From positions 2,575-43,637 of the forward strand of contig JADHYX010000176.1 of assembly GCA_027604685.1 (NCBI GenBank): a DNA stretch of 41,063 bases. Direction: 5' to 3'. The notes under the pieces were generated by a model, which was given only the letters and a program-made list of their open reading frames with translations, was not told where the DNA came from and did not search any database. The stretch's first letter is position 1, and every line of letters begins with the position of its first letter. The DNA is from Lobulomyces angularis (Eukaryota; Chytridiomycota; Chytridiomycetes; Lobulomycetales; Lobulomycetaceae). Made by a program: the position numbers and the translations under genes. Of this stretch, positions 22,570 through 34,577 are shown piece after piece.

Positions 22570-24025
22570 TCATAATGCGTTTACTTGCAATTTGTTGAGA
22601 GTAGAGGTTATATATGAAATTAAACATTCGTTTTCTTTTCTCAATACTTTTTCAAAATAAAGGCTTTCATTAATAAGAGAATTTTAAAAAAAAAAACCTT
22701 ACACTCTACTTCAGTTTTATTAGATTGTGGAAGATATTTAGATGGCTTGATACTTTGGTTTCGAGCCAGAGTCGCCTGATCACATCTGAGTGATACGATT
22801 TCTAAAATGTTTTTTAGATTTAATTAGGGTGCTTTTTAAATTTACCTATTGCGGAACTTGATCTAGGGGGAACTAAAAAAACAGAAATATTTAACATTGA
22901 TAAAAAAAAAAAAAAATTACCAACTATTCCAATATCTTTGTTTTTATTTTCAGATACATTCTTTTCATTTAATTCGTCTCGCAATTCATAATCCACATCA
23001 TCAAAACTGTCATAGCTTTTGTTTATGCTTCTTTCGTCACTAAAAAATATTTTACTTCTGCTTTTTTTCAAACTTTTTTCCAAATGCAAAATTTGGTTTT
23101 CTTCCTTAAGTTGATAATTTTCCTCACTAAGGGAAAGTTCCTTCATTGTTAATTCATCCAATAACTGCTGTAATTGAATATTTTCTAAATAAACGGAATC
23201 TCTTTGAGAAGTGGCATTGGTCGAATTATCAGGCGTAGTTTCTTCAACTTTGATAAAATTTTTGAAATTAAGATGGTTTTTTTCTAGTAATTTGATATTT
23301 TTATTGGCTTCCTCTAACTGATTTTTTAAATTTTCAATTACCAATTGTTGTGCATGGCCTTCCTTATTTTGATTTTTTTCCTGCTCTACAAGTTTAAGTT
23401 GAGCTAAAAAAAGAGAATCATTTTAATTCCAATTTATCTTGAAAATCGGAAAAATTTAATACCAGCTAATTTTTCGTTTGCTTTCTGTAGCACCTCTCCT
23501 TCATTCTGTAATGTGACAACTTTTTGGTTTAATTCTACAATATTGGATTCAAGAGCTTTACATAACTTTGAATTTTTGAGATTAATTTCGTTGACCAGTG
23601 TTTGGAAATTGAATACTTCCAAAACCTTCATTTCATATTCCTTATTTAACTCTACATAAAAATAATTTATAGTCAATTGGTTTTAAAGAATTATTACTTT
23701 ACCACTTAAACTGTTACTAAGTGCGTTAATTTTTGTTTGATGTTTTTTTTCATTAGTTCTACAAGTTTGCAATTCCTGCTGTAAATTATCAATTAACTCG
23801 TCCTTAATAATGGAATCAGAAATATTTACATTCTTTAATGGAGATTTAGATGGTTTATTCGGCCTCTTTTTGAAAACAAGTTTTTTTTTAATTAAAGAAT
23901 AAAAATAAAAGAAAAGAAAGGTGTACTTTAAAGGATTGATTTCTTGTTAAGGTTCTTGACCGGTTTAGTTCAGATTCAACACTATTTTCACCAAACCCTT
24001 CTATTGAAAATCCGTCATTTGTCAT
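22570..24025 (-). CDS. Coiled-coil protein, unknown function
   Basis: At least seven exons on the minus strand: 24025 to about 23930, about 23880-23703, 23654-23463, about 23405-22920, about 22873-22852, about 22808-22712 and about 22667-22570. The start is MTNDGFSIEGFGENSVES with a Ser/Arg-rich LNRSRTLTRNQSFK patch. Most of the rest is coiled coil (LVNEINLKNSKLCKALESNI, NLKNQLEEANKNIKLLEKNH, LLDELTMKELSLSEENYQLK). After a Ser/Asp-rich linker (DERSINKSYDSFDDVDYE) come VPPRSSSAI, then EIVSLRCDQATLARNQSIK and a final helix RKENECLISYITSTLNKLQV. A stop in the unspliced reading at 22820 is avoided by a 44-bp intron (GTAAAT..TTTTAG). The last intron's donor is uncertain (a GTGTAA site fits the phase). 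It looks like a cytoskeletal or trafficking scaffold, which is inference; no family was recognised. Confidence 0.6.
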
Positions 24026-24411
24026 ACTTTTAAATTTAAAAAAAAATAGAGGCTTTTTGTAAAACTTAAACATATTTAACAACATTGATACTGAATTAGA
24101 TATATGTTGTTTGATGCAAAAGTTCATTAACAATTGCAGTAATTACACATCAAGCTAAGATCAAATCAGACCGGGTTTTCTTTAATAAATTGAAGTGTTT
24201 ATTATTTTCATAGAAAGAATGTGCCTAACGGAGCCTAATTTTGATGCTATACTACACCATCATTCTTATAATGAACTTTATTGAACTTTTGTCGTTTTCT
24301 CAATTTCTCTAGACTTTTGTTCTGATAAACAAATTTAGCCAATCAACCAAAAAAAAGAAAAATAAATTTCACCAATATTTTTAATTCAGTGTAGAATATA
24401 TACCATAAGAT
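24026..24411. other. Intergenic between divergent coiled-coil and G-alpha genes
   Basis: No gene supported. It should contain the promoters of both divergent genes. A 22-codon open frame starts at 24219 on the plus strand but has no link to a neighbouring exon. Confidence 0.45.
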
Positions 24412-26097
24412 ATGAAAGAGAACAAAAAAGAAAAGTAATACTAGTTTATATATATTTTTAATTAAAAAATATCTTCTTTAATATTTAAGAAAACTGAAAC
24501 AGTTGATAAGTAATGAAATTGATGCACAAATAAAAAAAGAAAAGGCAGAACGACGAAAAATTTCTAAACTAATCTTATTAGGTTCTGGAGACTGTGGAAA
24601 AAGTACTGTATTAAAACAGGTATTAGAAAGCCTATCTAACTTCAAAAATATTAAAAAAAAATAATAACCTTTTTTTTAAAAATTAGATGAAAATTCTTCA
24701 CAAAGATGGATTTTCAACTGAAGAAAGAAATAAATTTCTGTTAATAATTTACAATAACATTATTGATGCTATAATAACTTTGGCAAAAGCTGCAAAAGAA
24801 TTGAATGTTGATATTGAAACTAAGAATCATGTATGATCTTTCCTTTAATTCATTTTTTAAGTTTGCCAATTATCAATATTTATGATTAGGAATTTTTAAA
24901 AGAAGTATTAAATTTTACCAAGGAGCCTGAAGAGAGCATGTGCATTTCTAAAGAGCTTTCCACCAAAATATCACAACTCTGGCAAGATCCTGGAATTAAA
25001 TTATGCTGGGAACGTGGAAACGAATTTAATATACAAGATAACTCCAACTAGTAATAAATATAAAATGAATTCAGTTTAATAATTATTCCAAAGTTTTTTA
25101 GATAGAGTGAATGAAATTTGTTCCCCGAATTTTTTACCAGATAATGAATGTAAGTTAAATTAATGGATACTTTCATATTGTTTTCTTAGATATTTTAAGA
25201 TCTCGGTTGCAGACATTGAAAATTACAGAAACAACATTTAACATTTTAGGTAATAGCTTCAATTTTTTGTTGTTCAATACTAAAATGAAATAATAGATGC
25301 CGAATATGTAGTTTATGATGTTGGTGGACAAAAAAGTCAAAGGGTTTTTTGGTATTATTTTAAAGACAATTGTGAATTAAAAAAAAATGGTTTTTGATCG
25401 AAGGGCCCCTTATCTTTCTGGTGATTTACAGTCTATTATATTTGTATCTTCAGTTGCAGCATTCGATCAAACTTTAATAGAAGACAATTCAGTGTAAAAA
25501 CAATTTTGTTACCTTTTATTTACTTTTCTGATAAAAAAGGAATCGAATGGAGGATTCCTTAAAATTGCTTGAAACTATATGTGCAAATGAATTATTAAAG
25601 ACTGTTCCAATAATTTTATTTCTGTAACATTAAAAAATTATTCAGAAAAATTTTTATTTATTATTAAAATACAATTTCAAATTAAACTTAATTTAGAAAT
25701 AAAATGGATCTTCTGGAAATAAAATTAAAAAGTTCAAAATCTAAACTAGATCAATTCTTTACTGATTTTCATGGTATTTTTTATTGAATTGTAATTAAAA
25801 AATTTTTCTTTTTAGAAATTGTTGGAAAACCAAATGCAAGCTCTCGTGATATGAAAACTGTAAAATTATATTTTAAAAAGTATTAAAAAAATATATTTGT
25901 AAACAAATTTATTTTTAATTTTAATTTTCCATTTAATTTTTCTTAGAAAATTTCACAAAAAATGCTTAAAACACGATACTTACACACATTTTACAACAAG
26001 TACTGATACAAAATTGATGAAAGCAGTTATATTAGCAGTGAATGATATAGTTCTAAGAGCGAACTTAACTTCATACGGAATTAAGTCTACTGATTAA
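24412..26097 (+). CDS. Divergent G-protein alpha subunit, copy 3
   Basis: Ten or more small exons. A first mini-exon (24412-24434, MKENKKEK) splices to exon 2 (24490-24619), which reads KLKQLISNEIDAQIKKEK and the P-loop LILLGSGDCGKSTVLKQ. The helical domain starts MKILHKDGFSTEERNKF and ends with YFLDRVNEICSPNFLPDNE. Switch I, ILRSRLQTLKI, keeps the catalytic Arg and Mg-binding Thr but replaces TTGI with TLKI. Switch II is YDVGGQKSQRVFW, followed after an intron by APYLSGDLQSIIFVSSVAAF. Further on are NRMEDSLKLLETIC, ILFL/NKMDLLEIKL, the THFTTSTDT loop and an unusual C-terminus SYGIKSTD. There is no Met-Gly start and no terminal GLF-like motif, so membrane attachment and receptor contact may differ from normal. 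It forms a tandem pair with the gene at 26560. G-alpha identity is clear; the role is unknown. Confidence 0.84.
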
Positions 26098-26559
26098 ATT
26101 TCTTAAATTTAATTCGTGGGGATAAATTTTTACTTGAATGTTTTATACCATAATTCTTTATCTGTAATCAAAAAATATTTATTTTTATATAAATATCATA
26201 TCTTTATAAAAAGTTTCTTTTGGGATCATAAAAATTTATATTTAATAATTTGAAATGAACCAATTTTTGTCAAAAAAATATAACTTGTTAAGGGAGATAC
26301 ATATCAATTGGTTTTATAAAAAACACATTTTTTTTTTCTGAACTTTAACACCTAATAAATTATCCTCATATATTCCAACTGCTGATAGAGATATGAGGAC
26401 GGACTCCAGAAGAAAGCACTCAGGAAATTGAAATTAGTCCTCATTTTTCGCCTTTAAATAAAAAATCAATTTGCCAATCAATTTTTCTGAAAAATTTAAA
26501 ACAAATTGAAAAAAAAAATACTGCACGATAAATTAATAAGAAAAATAAATAATAAGAAA
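26098..26559. other. Intergenic between tandem G-alpha genes
   Basis: No gene supported. The reading frame of copy 4 stays open upstream to about 26506 without an ATG, so this stretch is probably its 5' untranslated region and promoter. Confidence 0.45.
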
Positions 26560-27939
26560 ATGGATGCAAAAGCTGCAAAGAGAAGGAGTAAGGAGATTGA
26601 CATTGCATTGCAAAAAGAACAGCTGGAAAAAAATAATAGGGATAGAAAGAGAATGAGCTTGATACTATTAGGATCAGGAGATAGTGGAAAAAGCACCGTA
26701 TTAAAACAAGTATATCAGAGTTTTTTTAAAATATACTAAAAAATTAACACTTAACATAGATGAAAATTTTACATGGCGGTGGATTTACTAAAGAAAATAA
26801 AAAGTTTTATAAAAACTCAATTCTGGAAAATTTATTTGACTCAATTAGAATTTTAAGTATTCAGGCAAAACTTTTAAAATTTCAGATATTGAAGAAGAAT
26901 GAGGTAGAACTTATCAATTAAACTATTTTTATTTTTATAGGATACTGTGCAATTGCTGGAAAACTCACTTACTACCAACTTAGTGAAAAGTGTATATAAT
27001 GACACAGATGATACGAAAGAGTATGCAAAAAATTTGGCACATGACATTAATGAACTTTGGAGAGACACAGGCATTCAACAATGCTACAATGAAAGAAATA
27101 AATATAAATTACAAGATACTGCTGCATAGTATATTTACTAATAAATTATTAAATTTTATCTTTTTTTTGGCAAATTTATTGAAAGCTTTCTAAATCAGGT
27201 AAAAAAATTAATGAATCCACTTTATGAACCAGAGGAAAATGGTATGTAATTTTTGACAAATATCTTCATTTTTCATTATTATAAGATATTTTATATGTAA
27301 GATTAAAAACAACAAGCATTTCTGAGACAACTGTTGATATAAACGATTTAAAACTGTCCATAATAGATGTTGGAGGCCAAAGTAATAAAAATTTCACTGT
27401 ATTTTTTTTTAATATTTAATAGAGTCTTTGCGTCATTTTTGGATGCCATACTTGGAAGCTACCTTGGGTGGAATGATATTTTTGGTAGCGTTGTCTTCAT
27501 ACGACCAGTTTTTGGAAGAAGAGCCCACTGAAAATAGAATGATGGATGCTTTGCAACTTTTTGAAGGCATTTGCAAGATAGAAAAAGTTAATCATTTACC
27601 AATTTTACTGTTTCTGAAGTATATAAAAAATATTTTCTTAAAAAATTTCTTATTTTTCTAATTTTAACCAAAAGTAAATTAGATTTATTTGAAGAAAAAA
27701 TTAAAGTTTCATCAGTAAAAAGTCACTTTAACAATTTTCCTGCCCATCAAGATGAAAAAAATTTGAAAGCTGGAAAAAATTTTTTTAAATCATTGTTTTT
27801 GGAAAAAAATTCAAATAAGGAGAGAAGAATCTACTCCCACTTTACCTCAGCAACGGACACAAAACTAATGAAAGTAATATTTATTGCTGTTCGAGACATT
27901 ATATATAAACTGAATTTAAGTAATTCTGGTTTAATGTAG
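26560..27939 (+). CDS. Divergent G-protein alpha subunit, copy 4 (tandem paralogue)
   Basis: Eight or so exons, about 365 residues. The ATG at 26560 gives MDAKAAKRRSKEIDIALQKE, the usual G-alpha N-terminal helix (A--RSK-ID--L), without the Met-Gly for myristoylation. The P-loop is LILLGSGDSGKSTVLKQ, nearest to the canonical form among the four copies. The next exon (MKILHGGGFTKENKKFY) is clearly related to copy 3. Then come the tail of the helical domain, YFLNQVKKLMNPLYEPEENG, switch I DILYVRLKTTSISET, switch II IIDVGGQKSLRHFWMPYLEA, FLVALSSYDQFLEEE, FL/NKLDLFEEKI, the FTSATDT loop (canonical TCATDT) and the end NSGLM. All GTP-binding motifs are intact, so this is probably an active GTPase signalling at membranes. 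Its exon borders agree with those of copy 3. Confidence 0.88.
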
Positions 27940-28123
27940 AGAATTCGACTTCATAAATATAATTTTTTAAAATGAAAAAATGCTTCAATATAACTGTCAT
28001 TTGGAACACTGTATTTTTTTACACTTTCAAGTGTTAATTATGTTTCTAATATTCATCATAAAACCAAAATTGTATTTAAATACCATTATTAAATCGAATA
28101 TCTATATTAAAAGTGAACTTTTT

Positions 28124-28992
<869 letters not shown>

Positions 28993-29816
28993 GAAATTTT
29001 TGTAGTTGTGTTACTTCCAAAACAAACAATAACTGATATTTAATTTCACATTTATTATTCCAATATATAAACGAAAGCAGAAAATAACCAATAATTGCAA
29101 CTACATCTAATACACATAAAAACTCTAGTCTCATAAGTGAGAAAAAAAATGACATTGTTTCCCCAAAAACATAATAGCAACCATTTTTAAATACGATTTC
29201 CTAAAATTAATAACTTGAATCACAAAAATGCTATGATAATTTCTATAGAGATAATTTATGCTAGAGCTTAGTCATTTCCAAAGTATTTCCATATAAAGCA
29301 AAAAGCAGATGTTTCCATTACAAATTATTTTACAACAGTTTTGACTTCTATTTAAACTTTTTTCCTAACAGTTAGAAATTTTAGTTTAGCATAAAGCAAA
29401 TATCCATAATCCAAACGAAAAGTTATTTGTTGTTCCAGCCACACAATTCTCCAGCCACTTATTTTCTGCCAATTAAAAGTACAAAAATTTTATTTCGATG
29501 TTACACAATTAAAAATAAAAATTATTTTTAATTTTTTAGGTTTCTTTGTTTTTCAAACATCAACGTTGATATTTACTCAGAAATAAATTTAATAATCTTT
29601 TATTTCTTTCTTTATTATTAACTTTTAAAATATTTAGCTTTTATTTTTTTTAAAAAAGGAAAAGAGTTTTAACATTTAAAAAATAAAAATTTATAAAAAA
29701 AGAACAAAAAATATTACTTTTACTTTATAAAAAAAATTCAGTATTTTCATACCATTCTTTTAAACCAAAATACAAATAAATTAAAGCTAATCAATCAAAT
29801 TTTCAACTAAAGTTAC
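28993..29816. other. Intergenic between divergent TVP23 and RBBP6 genes
   Basis: No gene supported in this 824-bp stretch. It should hold both promoters. A hydrophobic open frame on the minus strand near 29000-29155 overlaps the TVP23 start in another frame, and no splice into a recognisable protein was found. The distal part is A/T runs. Confidence 0.5.
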
Positions 29817-31996
29817 ATGAGTGTTGTGTATTATAAATTTAAAGCTGAGAAATCTTTCAGTACAGTAACCTTTGATGGTATGGGCATTTCTGTTTTTGAC
29901 GTAAAAAGAGATATTATGACTGGTAAAAAGCTAGGTAATAAATGTTCATTTACAACAACGTTCTAACATAACTAAAAAAAGGAAAAGGAACTGATATGGA
30001 TCTTCACATATATAATTCCCAAAGTAATGATGAATACAAGGACGATCTAGCTGTGATTCCTAGAAACACCCAGATTTTAGTAAAGCGAAGTCCTCCTCAA
30101 GGAAAGGTTGGGACAGCCCAAAGATATTTAACTGGAAGTGTTCCAACAAACAGTGGCTTTAGTAGCAGAGTTCAATCTGCTGCAAGCAGTGTTGTTAAAC
30201 CAAAGTAATCTATTATAGTTTAATTTTTAAATATCATTCCTAGGCCACCCTCTGCTGTTCCTGTTTCCTCAGGAAATGAAGGCTTATCCGAAGAGGACGA
30301 AATGAAAAAATTTCAGATGCAGAGTGAAGCGCAATGGCTGATTGAAAAAGACAATATGAAGGCGTAAGTACCAACTGGTTTTTTTTTATATTCCACCTTT
30401 AACTTATAAAAAATAAATACTATATAATGAAATCAAAAAAAAAAAAATTTGAAAAATATTAGACATAACATACTATGTTATTTAAATAAAAATAAAAAAA
30501 AAAACAATAAAGAAAATATGATACTTTTTTTTTTTTTGTATCTTATAAAACAACTTTCTTATTAAAAAAAAAATTTAATTTTAAGATTTATATGATATTA
30601 ATTTTTTATTTTTTTTTAAAAAAAGCCAAAAACCGATTTATCGACCATATCAAGGTGGAAATAATTTTAGACCAAAACTGCAAAGTGGGCAATTAAATAC
30701 AAAATCACTGCAACATGTTGAAGAATCAAATCATTATAATAATCCGACTTATAACCAAACAAGTAGTTTTACATCCAGCCAACCCCCTAGACCTGGATAC
30801 ATCTGCTATCGCTGTAGGAAGCCTGGGCATTATCTGAAGGACTGTCCTACACATGGGGATCCTAATTTTGAAGGACCCATTAAACCAGTGACTCGTACTA
30901 CTGGTATACCCAGAATTTTTTTAAAAAAAGTAGATCCAGTTGAATCTGGCAGTGGTAGCGTCATGGTTTCTCAGAATGGAGACTTAGTTGTAGCTAAACC
31001 TGATGAGTAATTAAAAAACACATTCTTCAGATTTGTTATGCTAACTATTTTTTTCCGTCATAAAAGTTTGGCCTGGAATCAAATATCTGGTTCTCAAAAA
31101 CTGCACCAGGTTAACTTGAACACCGCTCCAAAGGAATTCAAATGTTTTATATGTGAGCAGTTGATGTCAAAGCCTAGTTCTCTTGAGGAATGTTGTGAAA
31201 AAAGATTTTGTGAAGAATGTAATTCATGAAAATTTACAACATTTTATATTTATTTTTTAATTTTTAGGCATCAGGCAAAGCTTAATTGAAAATGTCAACT
31301 TTGATTTGAGGCAAAAATGTCCTTACTGCTTAAAAGAAAAAAACGTATCTGAAATAAAGCTGGATAAAAATTTAAATGAAAAAATCCTAAACTTTTTGAA
31401 TGATATTAAAAATAAAACTAAGAAAGAGGAAGAGGAATTGCGCAAAAACAAAGAGTTAGAACAGCAGCAACAAACACAAGCTAACAATGACGTTAAAAAG
31501 GAAAATATTTTAAAAACCACTACCAGCGGTAGTGGCTTGACGACGACAACCTTTCCTATACCTGCTTCTGCAATTGTTACAAATTCTACGAAAAGTTCTG
31601 GTCCCTTCACTGCAAATGTAAGTCAAAAATAAATTTTATATTGAAATTATTTTTAAGGTGGCTATGAGACCTTCTGTGAACATAATTAAGCCACCACCTA
31701 CATCCTTGCATACTATAAATAATCAACTCTTATATCAACAACATCAACAGCAAATTTTAATGCAACAACAACTGCAGCAGCAGCAGATGATGTGGGGAGG
31801 CATGTTGCCAAACCAGCAAATGATGATGATGAATCAAGGGTTTAGGACCAATTTTGGTGCTTTTCCAATTCAGCGTCCGTTAATGCAACAAAATAATTTT
31901 ACGCATAATAATGGAGGATTTGCTTCTCACTCCAAAAAGAGAGTGAGAGAGGATGATGGTGGTAGTATCATAGATTTATCTCGTAAAAGAAAATAA
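29817..31996 (+). CDS. RBBP6: RBBP6/Mpe1-type DWNN - zinc knuckle - RING protein
   Basis: Seven exons, about 555 residues. Exon 1 (29817-29934) begins MSVVYYKFKAEKSFSTVTFD, the start of the ubiquitin-like DWNN domain, which continues in exon 2 with LAVIPRNTQILVKRSPPQGK. A CCHC zinc knuckle, CYRCRKPGHYLKDCP, is followed by GDPNFEG and a TTGIPRIFLKK block. The RING/U-box-like finger has CFICEQLM, ECCEKRFCEEC and CPYC, an all-cysteine C4C4 pattern like human RBBP6. After a charged coiled-coil segment, the last exon is rich in Gln and Met (QQQLQQQQMMWGGMLP) and ends in a basic KKRVREDDGG..SRKRK tail. Yeast Mpe1 and human RBBP6 belong to the pre-mRNA cleavage and polyadenylation factor and can act as ubiquitin ligases. 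The intron at about 30366-30625 is unusually long for this window and filled with A/T runs. Strong call. Confidence 0.92.
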
Positions 31997-32165
31997 ATGA
32001 AAAAATATATTTGTTGTATCATTATTTTATTTTCGTTACATCTTCTTAAACTATTGTAACTAATATAATAACTTAATTGTGTTTTTGCAAATTTTTAAAA
32101 TTTTTCCATATTTTCTAACAAAAACTGGGTTTTTAATAAAAAAATTGTTCAACTAGGCAAAAATA

Positions 32166-34453
32166 ATGGAAAAAGAAAAGCAAAATGCCATTAGAGAAGA
32201 AAGAAAACATAATTTTTATAACTCGAAGTTAAACGACGCTACTCAGTTATTGAGAATTACAGGTTCAAATATAACAACCTCAAATTTTTCTTTTCAAGAC
32301 TCGTTACTTCCTTTTCAAGGTGATCATGAAAACTTGATTGATAGGTAAAAAAACCAGTTCTATTTAAATTAATGAAAATAACAATAAAAATAAATGTAGA
32401 TTTGATGGAAGGAATTTATTAACTTTTGTGGAAGAAGTGAAAGAAAATTTGGAGCATATTGATATAGAAGAAAATGAGGAAGAATTAAATTTTGAAAGAT
32501 ACAGGGAGCTGGTCGAAGCAGAATTTATGGATTTTAATGAGGAGATTGTCATTAAGGAAATTGAAGAAAATTGGAATGACCTGCTATTAAAGAAAAAAAA
32601 GGTATCATGAAAATAGTATTACCTTAGGTTACATTAATTAAAAAAAAAGCTTCCAAATAAAAATAACTCAAAAAGGGTACTAGAAGAAAATTTTGAAAAT
32701 TTAATTGAAAACTATTATGATTTAAGTAGAGAACATTTTAAAAGTTTAAATTCGATTGCGTTAAAGAATTATAGAATTAATAATTTTCAGTTAAATTTGG
32801 AATCAAATTTGAGAGACATTGAGAATAACTTTGACAATGGGCTAAATAAAAACCCTTATAAAAAGAATGATTTAAAGAAAAAAATGGTAAGCCTTGTTTT
32901 ATAACTATAAAGAAGAGTAATATTTTGTCGTAGAGTAGGAGAGAGAGAAGAAGAAATAAGCAGGCTGATGTAAGGATGAGAAAACAAAATAGCACATAGT
33001 ATGGAATTAATTTTTAAAAAAATACTTTTAATTTATTTTTTTTAACTAACTTTAATAGTTTTCAAAACAACGATAACAAATCAACTACTTCTTCTTCGTC
33101 ATCTTCTGAATCAGAGGAAGAAGATAAAAAATCGAAGATCAGCAATATTGAATTTATAACTTCTTTTGGCGAGGATCAAAGCAGTAGCCATAGTGAATCT
33201 GAAACAAAAATATACAATGATACTGAAATTCATCTTAGCATAAGTGGGTTGAACAATCCACTGGACAAAGAAGAGTTTGTAATATCTGAAAAAAAAATTA
33301 CCAATGTTGAAGACGATTTTAAAACTTCTCAAAATATACAACCTTCTTTCAATTTTAAACAAACTTCGAAATTCAAAAAGCTTAATAGTACTAAATTTAA
33401 TACATTGCGAAGTAGCCTCAGCCAGAAAAAAATGATTGATATTGGAGGTGCTGATGAAGAACCTTTGACAAATGATGCGTTTTCCCCTCTAAAAAATTTA
33501 ACGCCTGCTCAAAGACTAAAGGAATTAGCAAGGTCTGGATTGCAGTCTGCAAGTAATAATTTTACATTCCAATTTTTAAATAGCATTAGTTTTGATAAGA
33601 ATTAAACAATCGTTACTAATTTACTAAATTTTTTGCAGTGAAGGAAAAAGAAATAAAAAAAAGATCTTCAATAATAAATTCGGTGAGCAATGAGTTGGAT
33701 TTAGTTAGAGACCCAAAAAACAATTTAGTAGATGAAGTATTGAAAAACACGTATAATGATGGTGCAAAATCCAAGCTTAGATCCCATAGCCAACGCAGTT
33801 CGTTGAGGAGCAGGTCTAGGTCTAGGTCCACCAGTTCAGAGGTGCAACGAGGGACTGGGTCTAACTCCTTAAAAAAGGAAGTAGATAAGCAACCGCGGTT
33901 AGGATCAAACAGCAACGACGATACTAACCACAGCTATTCTATGAAGGAATTAGAAGGTAATTCAAGTAATATTCCAACGAGTTTTTCGAGACTACCTTCT
34001 AAACATCACGAGAAGAAAAGACATAAATCTAAGTCCAGCAGTCCTTACTATTCCGAAAAATGGGCTTGCTCGCAACGAGACGGTGAAAGGAGGTCACGTT
34101 CAAGAAGTCATGAAAGGAAGAGATCATGCTCAAGAAGTCATGAACGGAGGAGATCACGCTCAAGAAGTCATGAAAGGAGGAGGTCCAGGTCCTACGATGG
34201 TAAAAAGTCTCGTGCAAGTATTGCAAGTAGGAGAGAAAGGTCAAGGAGTTATGAGAATAGATCACGCTCGAGGAGTAGGGAACGAAGAAACTATCGAAAG
34301 AGGTCAAATAGTTATGAAAGAAGAAGAAGGAGGTCTAGGTCTAATAGCGCTGAGATCAGGAAAGAAAGATCTGGAATTAACGAAAAAAGAAGAAGATATA
34401 CCAATAGATCTAGATCAAGAAGTTTAGAAAAGAGATATAGAAATAGGAGATAA
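32166..34453 (+). CDS. CLASRP: CLASRP/SWAP-family serine-arginine splicing protein
   Basis: Seven or so exons, about 620 residues. The N-terminus, NLIDRFDGRNLLTFVEEVKE and EELNFERYRELVEAEF, is the DRY_EERY (alternative-splicing-regulator, SWAP N-terminal) domain found in CLASRP/SFRS16. A charged stretch and a Ser-rich acidic block (TTSSSSSSESEEEDKKSK) come next. A LTPAQRLKELARSGLQSAS piece leads, after an intron, to a long RS domain (about 33770-34453) of Arg-Ser and HERRRSRSRS repeats. Human CLASRP binds CLK kinases and affects alternative splicing, and RS domains are phosphorylated nuclear interaction surfaces. The RS region has four tandem units of about 30 bp between 34085 and 34198. A very short acceptor exon (about 32936-32998, SRRERRRNKQADVRMRKQ) links the domains. 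Good family match; function inferred. Confidence 0.8.
34085..34198 (+). repeat. Tandem 27-30-bp units in the RS domain
   Basis: Four units starting GAAAGGAGG or GAAAGGAAG and ending AGTCAT (the last diverges) code for HERRRSRSRS-like repeats. Unit borders are near 34085, 34112, 34142 and 34172. Recent local duplication of coding sequence is the likely origin. Confidence 0.8.
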
Positions 34454-34577
34454 TCCAAAATTATTAATAGTTTGATAGTAATTATTTTTATTTTAATGGA
34501 TATTTCATGTGAAGCTTCCGGAACATTTATTTTTCCGACATTTTCTGAAATTTTAAAAAGAAAAAAAAATTGGTGAG

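Noticed and set aside
24219..24284. 22-codon open frame (MCLTEPNFDAILHHHSYNELY)
   Set aside because: It is very short, ends in a stop before any good donor, and has no similarity to the N-terminal exons of the other G-alphas.
26393..26443. Inverted 8-bp arms (ATGAGGAC and GTCCTCAT) upstream of G-alpha copy 4
   Set aside because: The arms are short with a loop of about 35 bases, which is expected by chance in a window this size; no matching site was seen at the other G-alpha genes.
34029..34427. Long open frames on both strands over the RS domain
   Set aside because: They are shadows of the repetitive Arg-Ser coding sequence of the CLASRP-like gene.
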